Origin: Rummeliibacillus pycnus
GTDB taxonomy: Bacteria > Bacillota > Bacilli > Bacillales_A > Planococcaceae
Direction: 5' to 3'
DNA: 64,000 bases
NCBI RefSeq assembly: GCF_002884495.1
Contig: NZ_KZ614145.1
Location: 2,556,423-2,620,422, forward strand
In this document: positions 36,431 through 44,833 of the stretch, piece by piece
Layout of the letters: every line of letters begins with the position of its first letter
How positions within the stretch are numbered: the first letter of the stretch is position 1
Program-made: the position numbers and the translations under genes
The notes under the pieces: generated by a model
Databases searched by the model: none
The model's input: only the letters and a program-made list of their open reading frames with translations
What the model was told of the DNA's origin: nothing

Positions 36431-36470
36431 CAAAAAAAGCCCAAAAGTTTTTAAGGAACTTTTAGGCATT
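36431..36470 (-). terminator. Terminator of the CorC/HlyC gene
   Basis: Minus-strand GCCTAAAAGTT / AACTTTTGGGC hairpin followed by TTTTTTT. Confidence 0.85.
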
Positions 36471-36482
36471 TTCTTGTTTCGA

Positions 36483-37727
36483 TTATTCATCTAGTACTAT
36501 TGGGCGTTTTGTAATCGTCAATTTTGTAATACGGCTATCGTCTACTTCATTTACAACGATATGCAGATTTTCAAAATCAAACGTTTCGCCAGGTTCTGGT
36601 ATATGCAAACTTAATTCTAGAACAAACCCACCTACTGTTTCGTGATCCTGTGGAATTGCAACCTTAAAAAGTTGGTTCGCCTCTTCAATTTCTAACCGCC
36701 CATGACAAACTAATGTATTTTCTGTTAAATCATATATAAGTGATTCCACTTCTTCATCTGACTCATCCTCAATTTCTAGACCAATCATTTCTTCAATAAT
36801 ATCTTCATGTGAAACGATTCCAAGAGTACCGCCATACTCATCCAAAACAATAGCCAAATGTTTCTTTTGTGTAAGCATCATTGTGAATACTTTTTCAATA
36901 CTTACAGTTGAAACCACATAAAGAGGATCTGGATCCATAAAATCAACCAACTTTTTGGTTGGATCTAAAGACCATTCAACAAATTTTTTCGAATAGAACA
37001 TCCCTACAATATTATCTAAACTATCTTCGTAAACTGGATAGCGAGTAAATGAGTATTCTAAAATTGTATTTCTTACATCTTCATAATTCGCATCAACTGG
37101 TAAGCCAATAACATCCGTTCGATGTGTACCTAAAACATCCGATACATCCTTGTCCGGAAAATCTAATACCTCTTTTAAACGTTCGGATTCACTTTCATCA
37201 AATGCTCCTTCTGTTGAAGCAAAATCTACTATCCCCCTAAATTCTTCCTTGGTAAGGGTTGCTTTCGTCACAGTTCCATTAGATATTATACGAATAAATA
37301 AATTAGTAAACCCTTGTACTATCCACGTAATCGGACTAAGGATTTTTACGAATAATGAGACAATTGGGGCTACAAGATACGCAAGCCGATCAGCGAAAGT
37401 TACAGCAATTGTCTTTGGTAATACTTCACCAAAAACAATAATGATAATTGTTAAAATAGTCGTAGCCACAGAAATTTGCCAATTATGACGCAATGCAATA
37501 ATGGTTAATAATGTTGGCATTAAAATATTTACTGTATTATTGATAATTAAAATAGTCGTAATCATACGATCTGGTTGAGCAATCAATAGGTTCAGTTTTT
37601 GAGACATTCTGTCACCTTGGTTTGCTCGTAACTGGACCTTCATCCTATTTATAGCTGTTAAAGCCGTCTCACTTCCAGAAAAGAAAAATGATATAAGCAA
37701 GCATACGACCAATCCCAGAAATTCCAA
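36483..37727 (-). CDS. CNNM/CorC-HlyC family transporter
   Basis: About 414 residues: an N-terminal DUF21/CNNM membrane domain with three to four helices (SFFFSGSETALTAINRMK opening; VFGEVLPKTIAV), a CBS pair in the middle (FTRYPVYEDSLDNIVGMFY; LAIVLDEYGGTLGIVSHEDIIEEMIG) and a CorC_HlyC C-terminal domain (LEIEEANQLFKV). Members handle magnesium or other divalent cations. The start is a TTG: 37727 is 7 bases after GGAGG, the TTG at 37730 only 4. Confidence 0.9.
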   Translation of the reverse strand: MEFLGLVVCLLISFFFSGSETALTAINRMKVQLRANQGDRMSQKLNLLIAQPDRMITTILIINNTVNILMPTLLTIIALRHNWQISVATTILTIIIIVFGEVLPKTIAVTFADRLAYLVAPIVSLFVKILSPITWIVQGFTNLFIRIISNGTVTKATLTKEEFRGIVDFASTEGAFDESESERLKEVLDFPDKDVSDVLGTHRTDVIGLPVDANYEDVRNTILEYSFTRYPVYEDSLDNIVGMFYSKKFVEWSLDPTKKLVDFMDPDPLYVVSTVSIEKVFTMMLTQKKHLAIVLDEYGGTLGIVSHEDIIEEMIGLEIEDESDEEVESLIYDLTENTLVCHGRLEIEEANQLFKVAIPQDHETVGGFVLELSLHIPEPGETFDFENLHIVVNEVDDSRITKLTITKRPIVLDE

Positions 37728-37882
37728 CAAGATACCTCCCCAAAACCATTCAAATTCCGTGCAAAATTTCTACTACATAATATACCATATTTTAGTGAGT
37801 TCTGCGTAAGCGTTGTACTATCTATATAAAATATCTGCTGTGGTATAATTCTGTTAATGAAATATTGAAATGAGGGATCTAA

Positions 37883-39265
37883 GTGAGTCAATTAGAAGCA
37901 TTAGACACTTACTTTACAACTCATCGTGATGAACATCTCGATGAAATGAAACAATTTTTATCTATCGCAAGTATTAGTTCTTTATCTGAACATAAAGAAG
38001 ATATGAAAAAAGCAGCTGCTTTTCTTGGAGAATCCATGAAAAATGCTGGACTTGAAAATATTAAAATCAATGAAACTGCTGGGCATCCAGTTGTTACTGC
38101 CGACTGGTTACATGCTGAAGGTAAACCAACTATTTTAGTATATGGTCATTACGATGTACAACCAGTAGATCCTTTAAATTTATGGGATAGCGAACCATTC
38201 AAACCTGAAATTCGCGACAATATTTTATATGCTCGTGGTTCAAGTGATGACAAAGGCCAAGTATTTATGCATGTAAAAGTAATTGAAGCATTGATAAAAG
38301 AAAATGGGGTATTACCAGTTAATGTAAAATTCCTAATTGAAGGCGAAGAAGAAATTGGTAGTGTAAATCTTCCCGCATTTGTTGAGGCACACAAAGAACA
38401 ACTTGCTGCTGACTTAGTATTAATCTCAGATACAAGTCTTTATGCACCAGGTCGTCCAGCTGTATGTTATGCGTTACGAGGTTTAACTGGTGTTCAAATA
38501 GATGTTCGTGCTGCAAAAGGTGACCTTCATTCCGGTATTTATGGTGGCGGTGTGCAAAATCCAATTCACGCCTTAGCCGATATCCTTGCATCATTCCACG
38601 ATGAACATGGCACAATAACAGTAGATGGTTTCTATGATAAAGTACGTCCAATAACAGCAGAAGAAAAAGCTGCATTTGAAGCTTTAGACTTTGATGAAGA
38701 AAATATTAAAGCAGAAGCTGGCGTAAAAGAATTATATGGAGAAGAAGGATATACTTATCTTGAACGCACATGGGCACGTCCAACTTTAGAAGTAAACGGT
38801 GTATTCGGTGGTTTCTCAGGAGAAGGTATTAAAACAGTACTACCTGCAACTGCTGGTGCAAAAATTACTTGTCGTTTAGTACCTGATCAAGATCCAAATG
38901 AAATCGTAGCTCAACTAAGAGCACATATCGAAAAACATAAACCAGCCGGTGTAGATATTACAGTCACTGATTTTGACAAAGGTAAACCATTCATCACACC
39001 ACTTGACCATCCATATATCCAAGCTGCTGGTCGTTCATACGAAACACAATATGACGCAAAAACAGCTTATATTCGCGCCGGTGGATCTATACCAATTGTA
39101 GCAACATTTGATGAAATTTTAGCTGTCCCTGTTATTATGATGGGCTTTGCACTATCAACAGAAAATTTCCATGCACCAAATGAACACTTCCATTTAGAAA
39201 ACTTTGATAAAGGGCTTCGAGTAGTTAGCGATTACTATTATGAAATCGCAAATTTATCGAAATAA
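37883..39265 (+). CDS. M20-family dipeptidase
   Basis: A 460-residue zinc peptidase. Metal and catalytic motifs are in order: VYGHYDVQPVDP (His, Asp), ARGSSDDKGQ (bridging Asp), EGEEEIGS (catalytic Glu-Glu), LISDTSLYAPG, GDLHSGIYGG in the dimerisation lid, and STENFHAPNEHF with the last His. This is the carnosinase-like M20 dipeptidase group, acting in the cytoplasm. It starts with GTG after GAGGGATC. Confidence 0.93.
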   Translation: MSQLEALDTYFTTHRDEHLDEMKQFLSIASISSLSEHKEDMKKAAAFLGESMKNAGLENIKINETAGHPVVTADWLHAEGKPTILVYGHYDVQPVDPLNLWDSEPFKPEIRDNILYARGSSDDKGQVFMHVKVIEALIKENGVLPVNVKFLIEGEEEIGSVNLPAFVEAHKEQLAADLVLISDTSLYAPGRPAVCYALRGLTGVQIDVRAAKGDLHSGIYGGGVQNPIHALADILASFHDEHGTITVDGFYDKVRPITAEEKAAFEALDFDEENIKAEAGVKELYGEEGYTYLERTWARPTLEVNGVFGGFSGEGIKTVLPATAGAKITCRLVPDQDPNEIVAQLRAHIEKHKPAGVDITVTDFDKGKPFITPLDHPYIQAAGRSYETQYDAKTAYIRAGGSIPIVATFDEILAVPVIMMGFALSTENFHAPNEHFHLENFDKGLRVVSDYYYEIANLSK

Positions 39266-39274
39266 GCATATTTT

Positions 39275-39320
39275 AAAAGCCAACATTCCTAAGTTTAATT
39301 AAGGAGGTTGGCTTTTAATT
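39275..39320 (+). terminator. Terminator of the dipeptidase gene
   Basis: AAAAGCCAAC / GTTGGCTTTT stem. Confidence 0.85.
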
Positions 39321-39416
39321 TGTTTTTTTAACTGGTCTATAAGCCATTCATTTCGGCCATTAAATCATTAACAAGCTCATTAAACAGAACCTTTTATTTA
39401 AGAAAGCTGATTATCA

Positions 39417-39992
39417 TTATTCACCAAAAATTGTAACAATCTCTTCTGCTGATTTACGAGGTTTTTCTTTTGGAATTTCGTCAAAGTAACCAAATTGAAG
39501 CATACTAATGATACGTTCTTCTGGTTTTACGCCTAATGCTTCACGGAATTTTGGATGATCAATCCAATTTGGTGTTTTCCAACATGCGCCGATTCCACGA
39601 TCCCACGCCAATAATTGTATATTTTGAATGAAGCTACTAGCCGCAGCAAAGTCTTCATAACGTTCTTTTTGACGGACATCTTGTGGTACGATTACGAATT
39701 CATATGCACCTGGTGTAACGAATTTTTGCATTTTTTTTGCAAGTACATCTTCAGATAATTGTTTCCATTCTGGGACTGCATATTCACGGATTAATTCTTT
39801 TAAGGCATCTAATTCAGTTCCACAAGCAAGTACTATACGCCACGGTTGGCGATTCCCATGATTTGGTGCCCATACAGCATCGTTAATAATTTCCATTAAA
39901 TCATCACGGTCTACAGGTTGACCATTGAACATTTTAATAGAACGACGGTTACGAATTGCTTCTTTTACTGATAAAGATTGTTCATTCATCAT
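39417..39992 (-). CDS. Nitroreductase family protein
   Basis: About 191 residues of FMN-binding nitroreductase fold. Visible: RNRRSIKMFNGQPVDRD (FMN phosphate contact), AVWAPNHGNRQPWRIV (near residue 40), AAASSFIQNIQLLAWDRGIGACWKT (near 118) and the GYFDEIPKEKPRKS C-terminus. It reduces nitro or quinone compounds with NAD(P)H. ATG at 39992 or 39989 after AGGAG. A palindrome lies about 35 bp upstream. Confidence 0.9.
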   Translation of the reverse strand: MMNEQSLSVKEAIRNRRSIKMFNGQPVDRDDLMEIINDAVWAPNHGNRQPWRIVLACGTELDALKELIREYAVPEWKQLSEDVLAKKMQKFVTPGAYEFVIVPQDVRQKERYEDFAAASSFIQNIQLLAWDRGIGACWKTPNWIDHPKFREALGVKPEERIISMLQFGYFDEIPKEKPRKSAEEIVTIFGE

Positions 39993-40026
39993 AATCACTC
40001 CTATAATTGGAACACGTTTTACGTTG

Positions 40027-40046
40027 AATATACTTGTATGTATATT
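40027..40046 (-). promoter_or_regulatory. Palindromic operator candidate upstream of the nitroreductase
   Basis: AATATACttgtatGTATATT: perfect 7-bp arms with a 6-bp spacer, 34 bases upstream of the start codon. It resembles sites of MarR/HxlR-type redox regulators that often control nitroreductases; the regulator is not in the neighbourhood. Confidence 0.5.
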
Positions 40047-40096
40047 ACCCTTTTCACCTTACCATAGTATTGTTGCAAAATAAAAAGAACAGCATC

Positions 40097-40579
40097 TTAT
40101 GGGGTTACTTCTATGTGCATGAAATAATATTTTATATTTGGTGTATAAGCGCTTGAATCTTCATATGTCCATAATCGATGGTAACTGTTTGTTGTATGTG
40201 CATTAACATAAGGTACACCATTTATAATGCTCGTTACAATTAAAGAATGATCAACTCTACCATCTCCCGTAAAGTCAAGAAAAATTAAATCTCCTAGCTC
40301 CAAATCACTCTCGCTTTGAACTCTTTTTCCCCGTAATCCTTTTGTTGAATTTTGCAAATACCAGAACAGTGCATTTGCAGTCGTCCAACTATAACTCCAT
40401 GTTCCTCCCTTTAACCACCATCCCTTTATCCGATCAGGGTACCCTGCCATCGGAGCTCCACCTGCAAACAAACATTGTGAGATGAAATTGGTACAATCAT
40501 CATCAAATTTAGGAAATGCAGGATTTGCACTGTCCCACCAGCGATTTGCATAATCAACAGCTTTTTGCCTATTATACAT
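40097..40579 (-). CDS. Amidase-domain protein (NlpC/P60-like fold)
   Basis: A 160-residue stand-alone amidase_6-type domain. It opens MYNRQKAVDYANRWWDSANP, with the presumed catalytic Cys in DDCTNFISQ (near residue 28), His in RVDHSLIV (near 110) and the polar residue in VNAHTTN. No signal peptide is seen, unlike cell-wall hydrolases of this type, so it may act inside the cell or in the spore. Very strong AAGGAGGAGG precedes the ATG. Confidence 0.85.
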   Translation of the reverse strand: MYNRQKAVDYANRWWDSANPAFPKFDDDCTNFISQCLFAGGAPMAGYPDRIKGWWLKGGTWSYSWTTANALFWYLQNSTKGLRGKRVQSESDLELGDLIFLDFTGDGRVDHSLIVTSIINGVPYVNAHTTNSYHRLWTYEDSSAYTPNIKYYFMHIEVTP

Positions 40580-40667
40580 ACCATTACCTCCTCCTTTACC
40601 TTATGTAAGGACAAATCTTATTGTTACTCTTTCTTGCACTGATATGACAAATAAATAACATTATTAA

Positions 40668-41777
40668 ATGAGTGAACAATATTATACTTTTTTTGGTACA
40701 ATGGATACATCTAACTTTGTATCTCCTATTTTTATGTTTGAAAGGATGTTTGAATTGACACAGCACGCTGAAAAAGAGATTGTTGATATGACATTACTTT
40801 GTGATAAAAAAGGCAACTTAAATCCTGCTGCTATCGGTTATGCAAGAAAGCCTATTATACAAAGTAATTTAAAAGGTCATATTATGCGTAAGAAAAAATG
40901 GAATTATTGGTGTGTTTTTGGTGACGACATTATGTTCTCAGCAACAATTAGTCATTTAGATTATGCAGCAGTTTGTTTCGTCTATTTTCTCGAATATGAA
41001 ACGCAAAGATATTTTGAGAAAACGGTTACAATTCCTCTTGGATATAAACTTAAAATGCCTGAAAATGTTTTAGAAACCGTGTCTTTCAACAACAATGATG
41101 TAAAAATTCAACTACTATATTCTCAAGGTGAAACACAGATGACTGTAACCATTCCTGATTTTGATGGAGATCTTCTGCATGCAGACTTAACAATCAAACA
41201 TCTAGAAGACGATGATTCATTAAATGTTGTCATTCCATGGAACCGTCAAACATTTCAATTTACTGCAAAGCATCATTCTTTACCAGCTAGTGGTTATGTA
41301 AAAATCGGAGATAAACGTTATAACTTTTTCGAAGAAGACTGTTTTGCCGTTCTCGATTTTGGTCGTGGAGTTTGGCCACGGGAAGCAACTTGGAACTGGG
41401 CTATGGCCTCACAACGTTCTGGAAATCATCGTATAGCGTTAAACCTTGGTGGCCAATGGACGGATGGTACGGGAATGACAGAAAACGCCATATTTATTGA
41501 TGGCAAAATGCAAAAGATTCATGAGGATGTAATTTTCAATTTTAATAAGAAGAATTTTATGCAACCATGGCATATTACGACGAAATTCACAGATGATATA
41601 CAACTAATATTTACACCATTTTTTGAACGAGAAGCTACTACAGATGTAAAACTAGTGAAATCTTCTGTACATCAAATGGTTGGGTATTATAATGGTCGTG
41701 TTCGCTTAGAAAATGGACATTATATGCCTATTCAACAACTACTAGGAACGGTTGAAGATCATATCGCAAAATGGTAA
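40668..41777 (+). CDS. DUF2804 family protein
   Basis: A 369-residue soluble, beta-rich protein. The signature DFGRGVWPREATWNWA (near residue 227) identifies DUF2804; the C-terminal TPFFEREATTDV is also typical. Function unknown. The ATG at 40668 has no Shine-Dalgarno sequence (AT-only leader after an in-frame stop), unusual in this window. It is divergent from the amidase gene. Confidence 0.85.
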   Translation: MSEQYYTFFGTMDTSNFVSPIFMFERMFELTQHAEKEIVDMTLLCDKKGNLNPAAIGYARKPIIQSNLKGHIMRKKKWNYWCVFGDDIMFSATISHLDYAAVCFVYFLEYETQRYFEKTVTIPLGYKLKMPENVLETVSFNNNDVKIQLLYSQGETQMTVTIPDFDGDLLHADLTIKHLEDDDSLNVVIPWNRQTFQFTAKHHSLPASGYVKIGDKRYNFFEEDCFAVLDFGRGVWPREATWNWAMASQRSGNHRIALNLGGQWTDGTGMTENAIFIDGKMQKIHEDVIFNFNKKNFMQPWHITTKFTDDIQLIFTPFFEREATTDVKLVKSSVHQMVGYYNGRVRLENGHYMPIQQLLGTVEDHIAKW

Positions 41778-41842
41778 TAATACAGACTAAGAGGTTGTCG
41801 AATAAGCATAGTTTAATAAGAAATTTCGTTATTTAATTCATT

Positions 41843-41887
41843 AAAAATTGCTCTTCCTCATTTTTATGAAGAAGAGCAATTTTTTTA
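41843..41887 (+). terminator. Terminator of the DUF2804 gene
   Basis: Long stem AAAATTGCTCTTC / GAAGAGCAATTTT followed by TTT. Confidence 0.9.
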
Positions 41888-41996
41888 TATTTTATAAAAT
41901 CCCACGGAAAGCATCCACTATTCACTGTAATCAACGGATTAGCATCACATAAGATTAATAACTTTCTGGGATGCCCCTCTTCCTTTGTTTTTAGAT

Positions 41997-42026
41997 TAAA
42001 AAAGGAACCGCGATTTACGGTTCCTA
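41997..42026 (-). terminator. Terminator of the COG4705-like gene
   Basis: Minus-strand AGGAACCG / CGGTTCCT hairpin then TTTTTTT. Confidence 0.85.
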
Positions 42027-42033
42027 TGATTTT

Positions 42034-43575
42034 TTATTTATTTGCTCCGTTTATGACATTAAGCGAATTGTTAAGTGCAGATTTGCACTTGCTTGCATCA
42101 GGGTTTGATGAACGAACTGATGCTAAGACAACGTCAATTGTTCCATCAACTTTAGTCCATGTTATGCCATCTATTTTTCTTAGTTTAGGCTCTGACACAT
42201 CCCATTGATGTTCTAAATCATCAGCACTTTTTTTCGCTGCAGTAAAGTTTTTTGAGTTTACTTGGTTTAACATATCATTTTCAATTTTAGCGAAGTCTGT
42301 TAATTGCCCAGCTAATGTAGTTGCTTGCGATGCTGTATTTGCTCCGTTTAAGACACTAAGCGAATTTGTAATGACAGATTTACACTTGCTTGCATCAGGG
42401 TTTGATGAACGAACTGATGCTAAGACAATATCAAACGTTCCATCAATTTTAGTCCATGTTGTGCCATCTATTTTTCTTAGTTTAGATTCAGATGCGTCCC
42501 ATTGATGTTCTAAATCGTCAGCCTCTTTTTTCGCTGAAGTAAAGTTATTTGAATTTACATCCTTTAGCATATTATTTTCAATATTAATAAAATCCGTTAA
42601 TTGTCCAGCTAATGTAGTTGCTTGCGATGAGACGCTATTACTGATTGAATAATAACTGCCTATACCACCACCTAAGAAAATGCACAGTACTACAATGGTT
42701 TGTATCAAAACATTTTTCGCGTTTCCATTTTCTTGGTTTGTTTCTGCTGTATTATTTTTCCCTGTTGTTGTATCAATTTTTGTAACAGCAAGAAAGACGA
42801 TGATTGCTAAAATAGCTACAAGAAAAATTACACTAGTAGTGGTTGCTCCTAAACCTAACCCCCCATTAACTTTTGGTTGAGATAGGAAATCTCCTAATGA
42901 TGCTCCAAGTGGACGAGTAAGAATATATGCAATCCAAAACGCTAATACCGCATCGAGTTTCAAGAATTTATATGCCAAATAGATAACAGCAATAATAATA
43001 ATAACTATTGTTCCTGTTTTAACATAACCAAGACCTAGTTGTTCAGAATATAAATCTCCGACTGCTGTTCCAAGTGCAAAAGTGAAAAGAATAGTAAGCC
43101 AATAGAAAACTTCTCTTTTTCTTGTATAGATTGAATGAATCGAAAGTGTTTTTTCACTAAGATACCAGAAAAGAAAAGTTAAGCCTAGCAGGACAGAGAA
43201 AACTGCTGTACTAACCTCTAGTCGTACTCCTATATTGTCTGTCAAATTATCAGTTACCAATGTTCCAAATACACTTATTAAAACAACAGTTGTCCAATAA
43301 ATTGATGGAACATATTTAGTTGCTCTGAATTGAAGAAACAAGAAAATGAAAAATGCTATTCCCATAAGTATGGTAGTGTTCATTAACCCCAATCCAAGGT
43401 TAAAATTTAGGAAATCAGCAAATGTTTCTCCGACAGTTGTGCATAAAACTTTGATAATCCAGAAAAAAATCGTAACTTGTGGAACTTTATTTAGCATTTG
43501 TCTGCCTAGTGATGGATTGACTGAATTTCCACCTGAATTAGTTGACATATTCTCACTAATTCCTTGATCTTTCAT
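42034..43575 (-). CDS. COG4705-like membrane protein with duplicated C-terminal domain
   Basis: A 513-residue protein. Residues ~30-280 form a polytopic domain with four similar segments (TTVGETFADFL, GTLVTDNLTDNIG, GTAVGDLYSEQLG, PLGASLGDFLSQP), the COG4705 membrane-protein pattern. A further helix (VLIQTIVVLCIFLGG, near 295) leads to two tandem ~97-residue helical domains, residues about 316-412 and 415-512, each starting SQATTLAGQLTDF and ending in a single Cys segment (DASKCKS) and LNGAN or INGAN. The added domains are presumably outside the membrane. Function unknown. The ribosome site AGGAGG is 11 bases from the ATG, rather far. Confidence 0.75.
   Translation of the reverse strand: MKDQGISENMSTNSGGNSVNPSLGRQMLNKVPQVTIFFWIIKVLCTTVGETFADFLNFNLGLGLMNTTILMGIAFFIFLFLQFRATKYVPSIYWTTVVLISVFGTLVTDNLTDNIGVRLEVSTAVFSVLLGLTFLFWYLSEKTLSIHSIYTRKREVFYWLTILFTFALGTAVGDLYSEQLGLGYVKTGTIVIIIIAVIYLAYKFLKLDAVLAFWIAYILTRPLGASLGDFLSQPKVNGGLGLGATTTSVIFLVAILAIIVFLAVTKIDTTTGKNNTAETNQENGNAKNVLIQTIVVLCIFLGGGIGSYYSISNSVSSQATTLAGQLTDFINIENNMLKDVNSNNFTSAKKEADDLEHQWDASESKLRKIDGTTWTKIDGTFDIVLASVRSSNPDASKCKSVITNSLSVLNGANTASQATTLAGQLTDFAKIENDMLNQVNSKNFTAAKKSADDLEHQWDVSEPKLRKIDGITWTKVDGTIDVVLASVRSSNPDASKCKSALNNSLNVINGANK
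42041..42629 (-). repeat. In-frame tandem duplication (two 292-bp copies)
   Basis: Copies at 42041-42332 and 42338-42629, offset 297 bp (99 codons). Long stretches are identical at the DNA level, for instance around TTGCATCAGGGTTTGATGAA, so the duplication is recent or kept uniform by conversion. Confidence 0.9.
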
Positions 43576-43785
43576 AACAATCGATTCCTCCTAATATTCT
43601 TTGTCTATAAACTGTACAGTTATTTCTTTGCCTATTTCGATAAAATGAACTATGTCCTTAACTAATGACATCAAGGCAATTTTAAATACGTAAGAGGCAT
43701 ACACCCATTTTAAAAGAACAACATAAAAGGAATCTTAGTGGATATTTAATAGACAATTAAGATTAGATTAAAAATGAATTAATTA
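43576..43785. other. Intergenic region, nothing recognised
   Basis: About 210 bases upstream of the COG4705-like gene that must hold its promoter; no gene or hairpin beyond the terminator at 43786-43815, and the stretch from there to 43956 is AT-rich filler. Confidence 0.4.
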
Positions 43786-43815
43786 CAAAAAACGACAGCA
43801 ATAAACTGTCGTTTT
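43786..43815 (-). terminator. Terminator of the phosphodiesterase gene
   Basis: Minus-strand AAAACGACAG / CTGTCGTTTT hairpin followed by TTTG. Confidence 0.85.
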
Positions 43816-43956
43816 CCTTCTTAAGATTATTTTTAATTTTAGTTTTTGTTATATCAACATCTGATTGTATTAATGAATACTGTTTTTTCATAAAATCCCT
43901 AATGATATTTTACAGCATAAATTCTATACGAAAAACTTGTTAACTCACAATTCCAT

Positions 43957-44700
43957 TCATTTATAGTATCTTTTACTATAAGCATGGCGATACATCTTTT
44001 CTGGAAAATCCGTAAAAATAGCATCGACTCCTATTGCTTCCATTAAATCATAATCTTCTTCTTTGTTAATCGTATAAACACGTACTTTATTCCCTAACTC
44101 TATAGCCTTTTTCACAGCTTGACGTTTGGCAGCTACAAGCGAAACATGAAGTGCATGCGTACCAAGCATTTCTCCATACTCATCTAAATTGACCAAAATC
44201 TTCATGAATAATGCTCCCACTTCATTGTAAGGTGCTTTTTCAATAACTCTTTCTACAATTTCATGGTCAAACGATGAAAACAGTACGCGTTCCATCATAT
44301 CGTGAGATTTTACCGTTGCTATTACATCGTCTTCTAATCCAGGATATTCAAAAACATCCGTTTTCAATTCGATGTTAATCATATGATGAGTAGCTTTGAA
44401 AACATCAAGCACTTCATCTAGGGTTGGTATTTTTTCACCTGCAAATTGCTCACCTTTCCATGAACCAAAATCGTATGAGCGAATTTCTTCAAAAGTCATA
44501 TCTCGAATATAGCCTTTTCCATTTGACGTACGATCAATTTTTTCATCATGATTGATTACTAAAACACCGTCTTTCGTACGCTGAACATCTAACTCAACTC
44601 CGTAAATTGGTAGTCTAGCTGCTTCTCGAAATGATGCTAATGTATTTTCTGGAAAGGTACCCGATGCACCACGATGTGCAAATATATTCATTTGATTCAT
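43957..44700 (-). CDS. Glycerophosphodiester phosphodiesterase
   Basis: A 247-residue GDPD TIM-barrel enzyme. The signature AHRGASGTFPENTLASF (near residue 8) has the catalytic His and Arg, GVELDVQRTKDG the metal-binding Glu/Asp and INHDEKIDRTSNGKG the second His. It has no signal peptide, so it is the cytoplasmic type, hydrolysing glycerophosphodiesters to glycerol-3-phosphate. Start ATG 44700 or 44691 (MNQMN) after GGAGG. Confidence 0.93.
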   Translation of the reverse strand: MNQMNIFAHRGASGTFPENTLASFREAARLPIYGVELDVQRTKDGVLVINHDEKIDRTSNGKGYIRDMTFEEIRSYDFGSWKGEQFAGEKIPTLDEVLDVFKATHHMINIELKTDVFEYPGLEDDVIATVKSHDMMERVLFSSFDHEIVERVIEKAPYNEVGALFMKILVNLDEYGEMLGTHALHVSLVAAKRQAVKKAIELGNKVRVYTINKEEDYDLMEAIGVDAIFTDFPEKMYRHAYSKRYYK

Positions 44701-44833
44701 TCCTCCAACCGATTCTACTTGTTACCTCCATCCTACAGTGCATACCACAATTAAACAACGTTTAACTTCATTTAAAATGATAATAAGCGTATAGTAGTAA
44801 TTATCACCCTATTAAGAACGGGAGGCTGATTTC

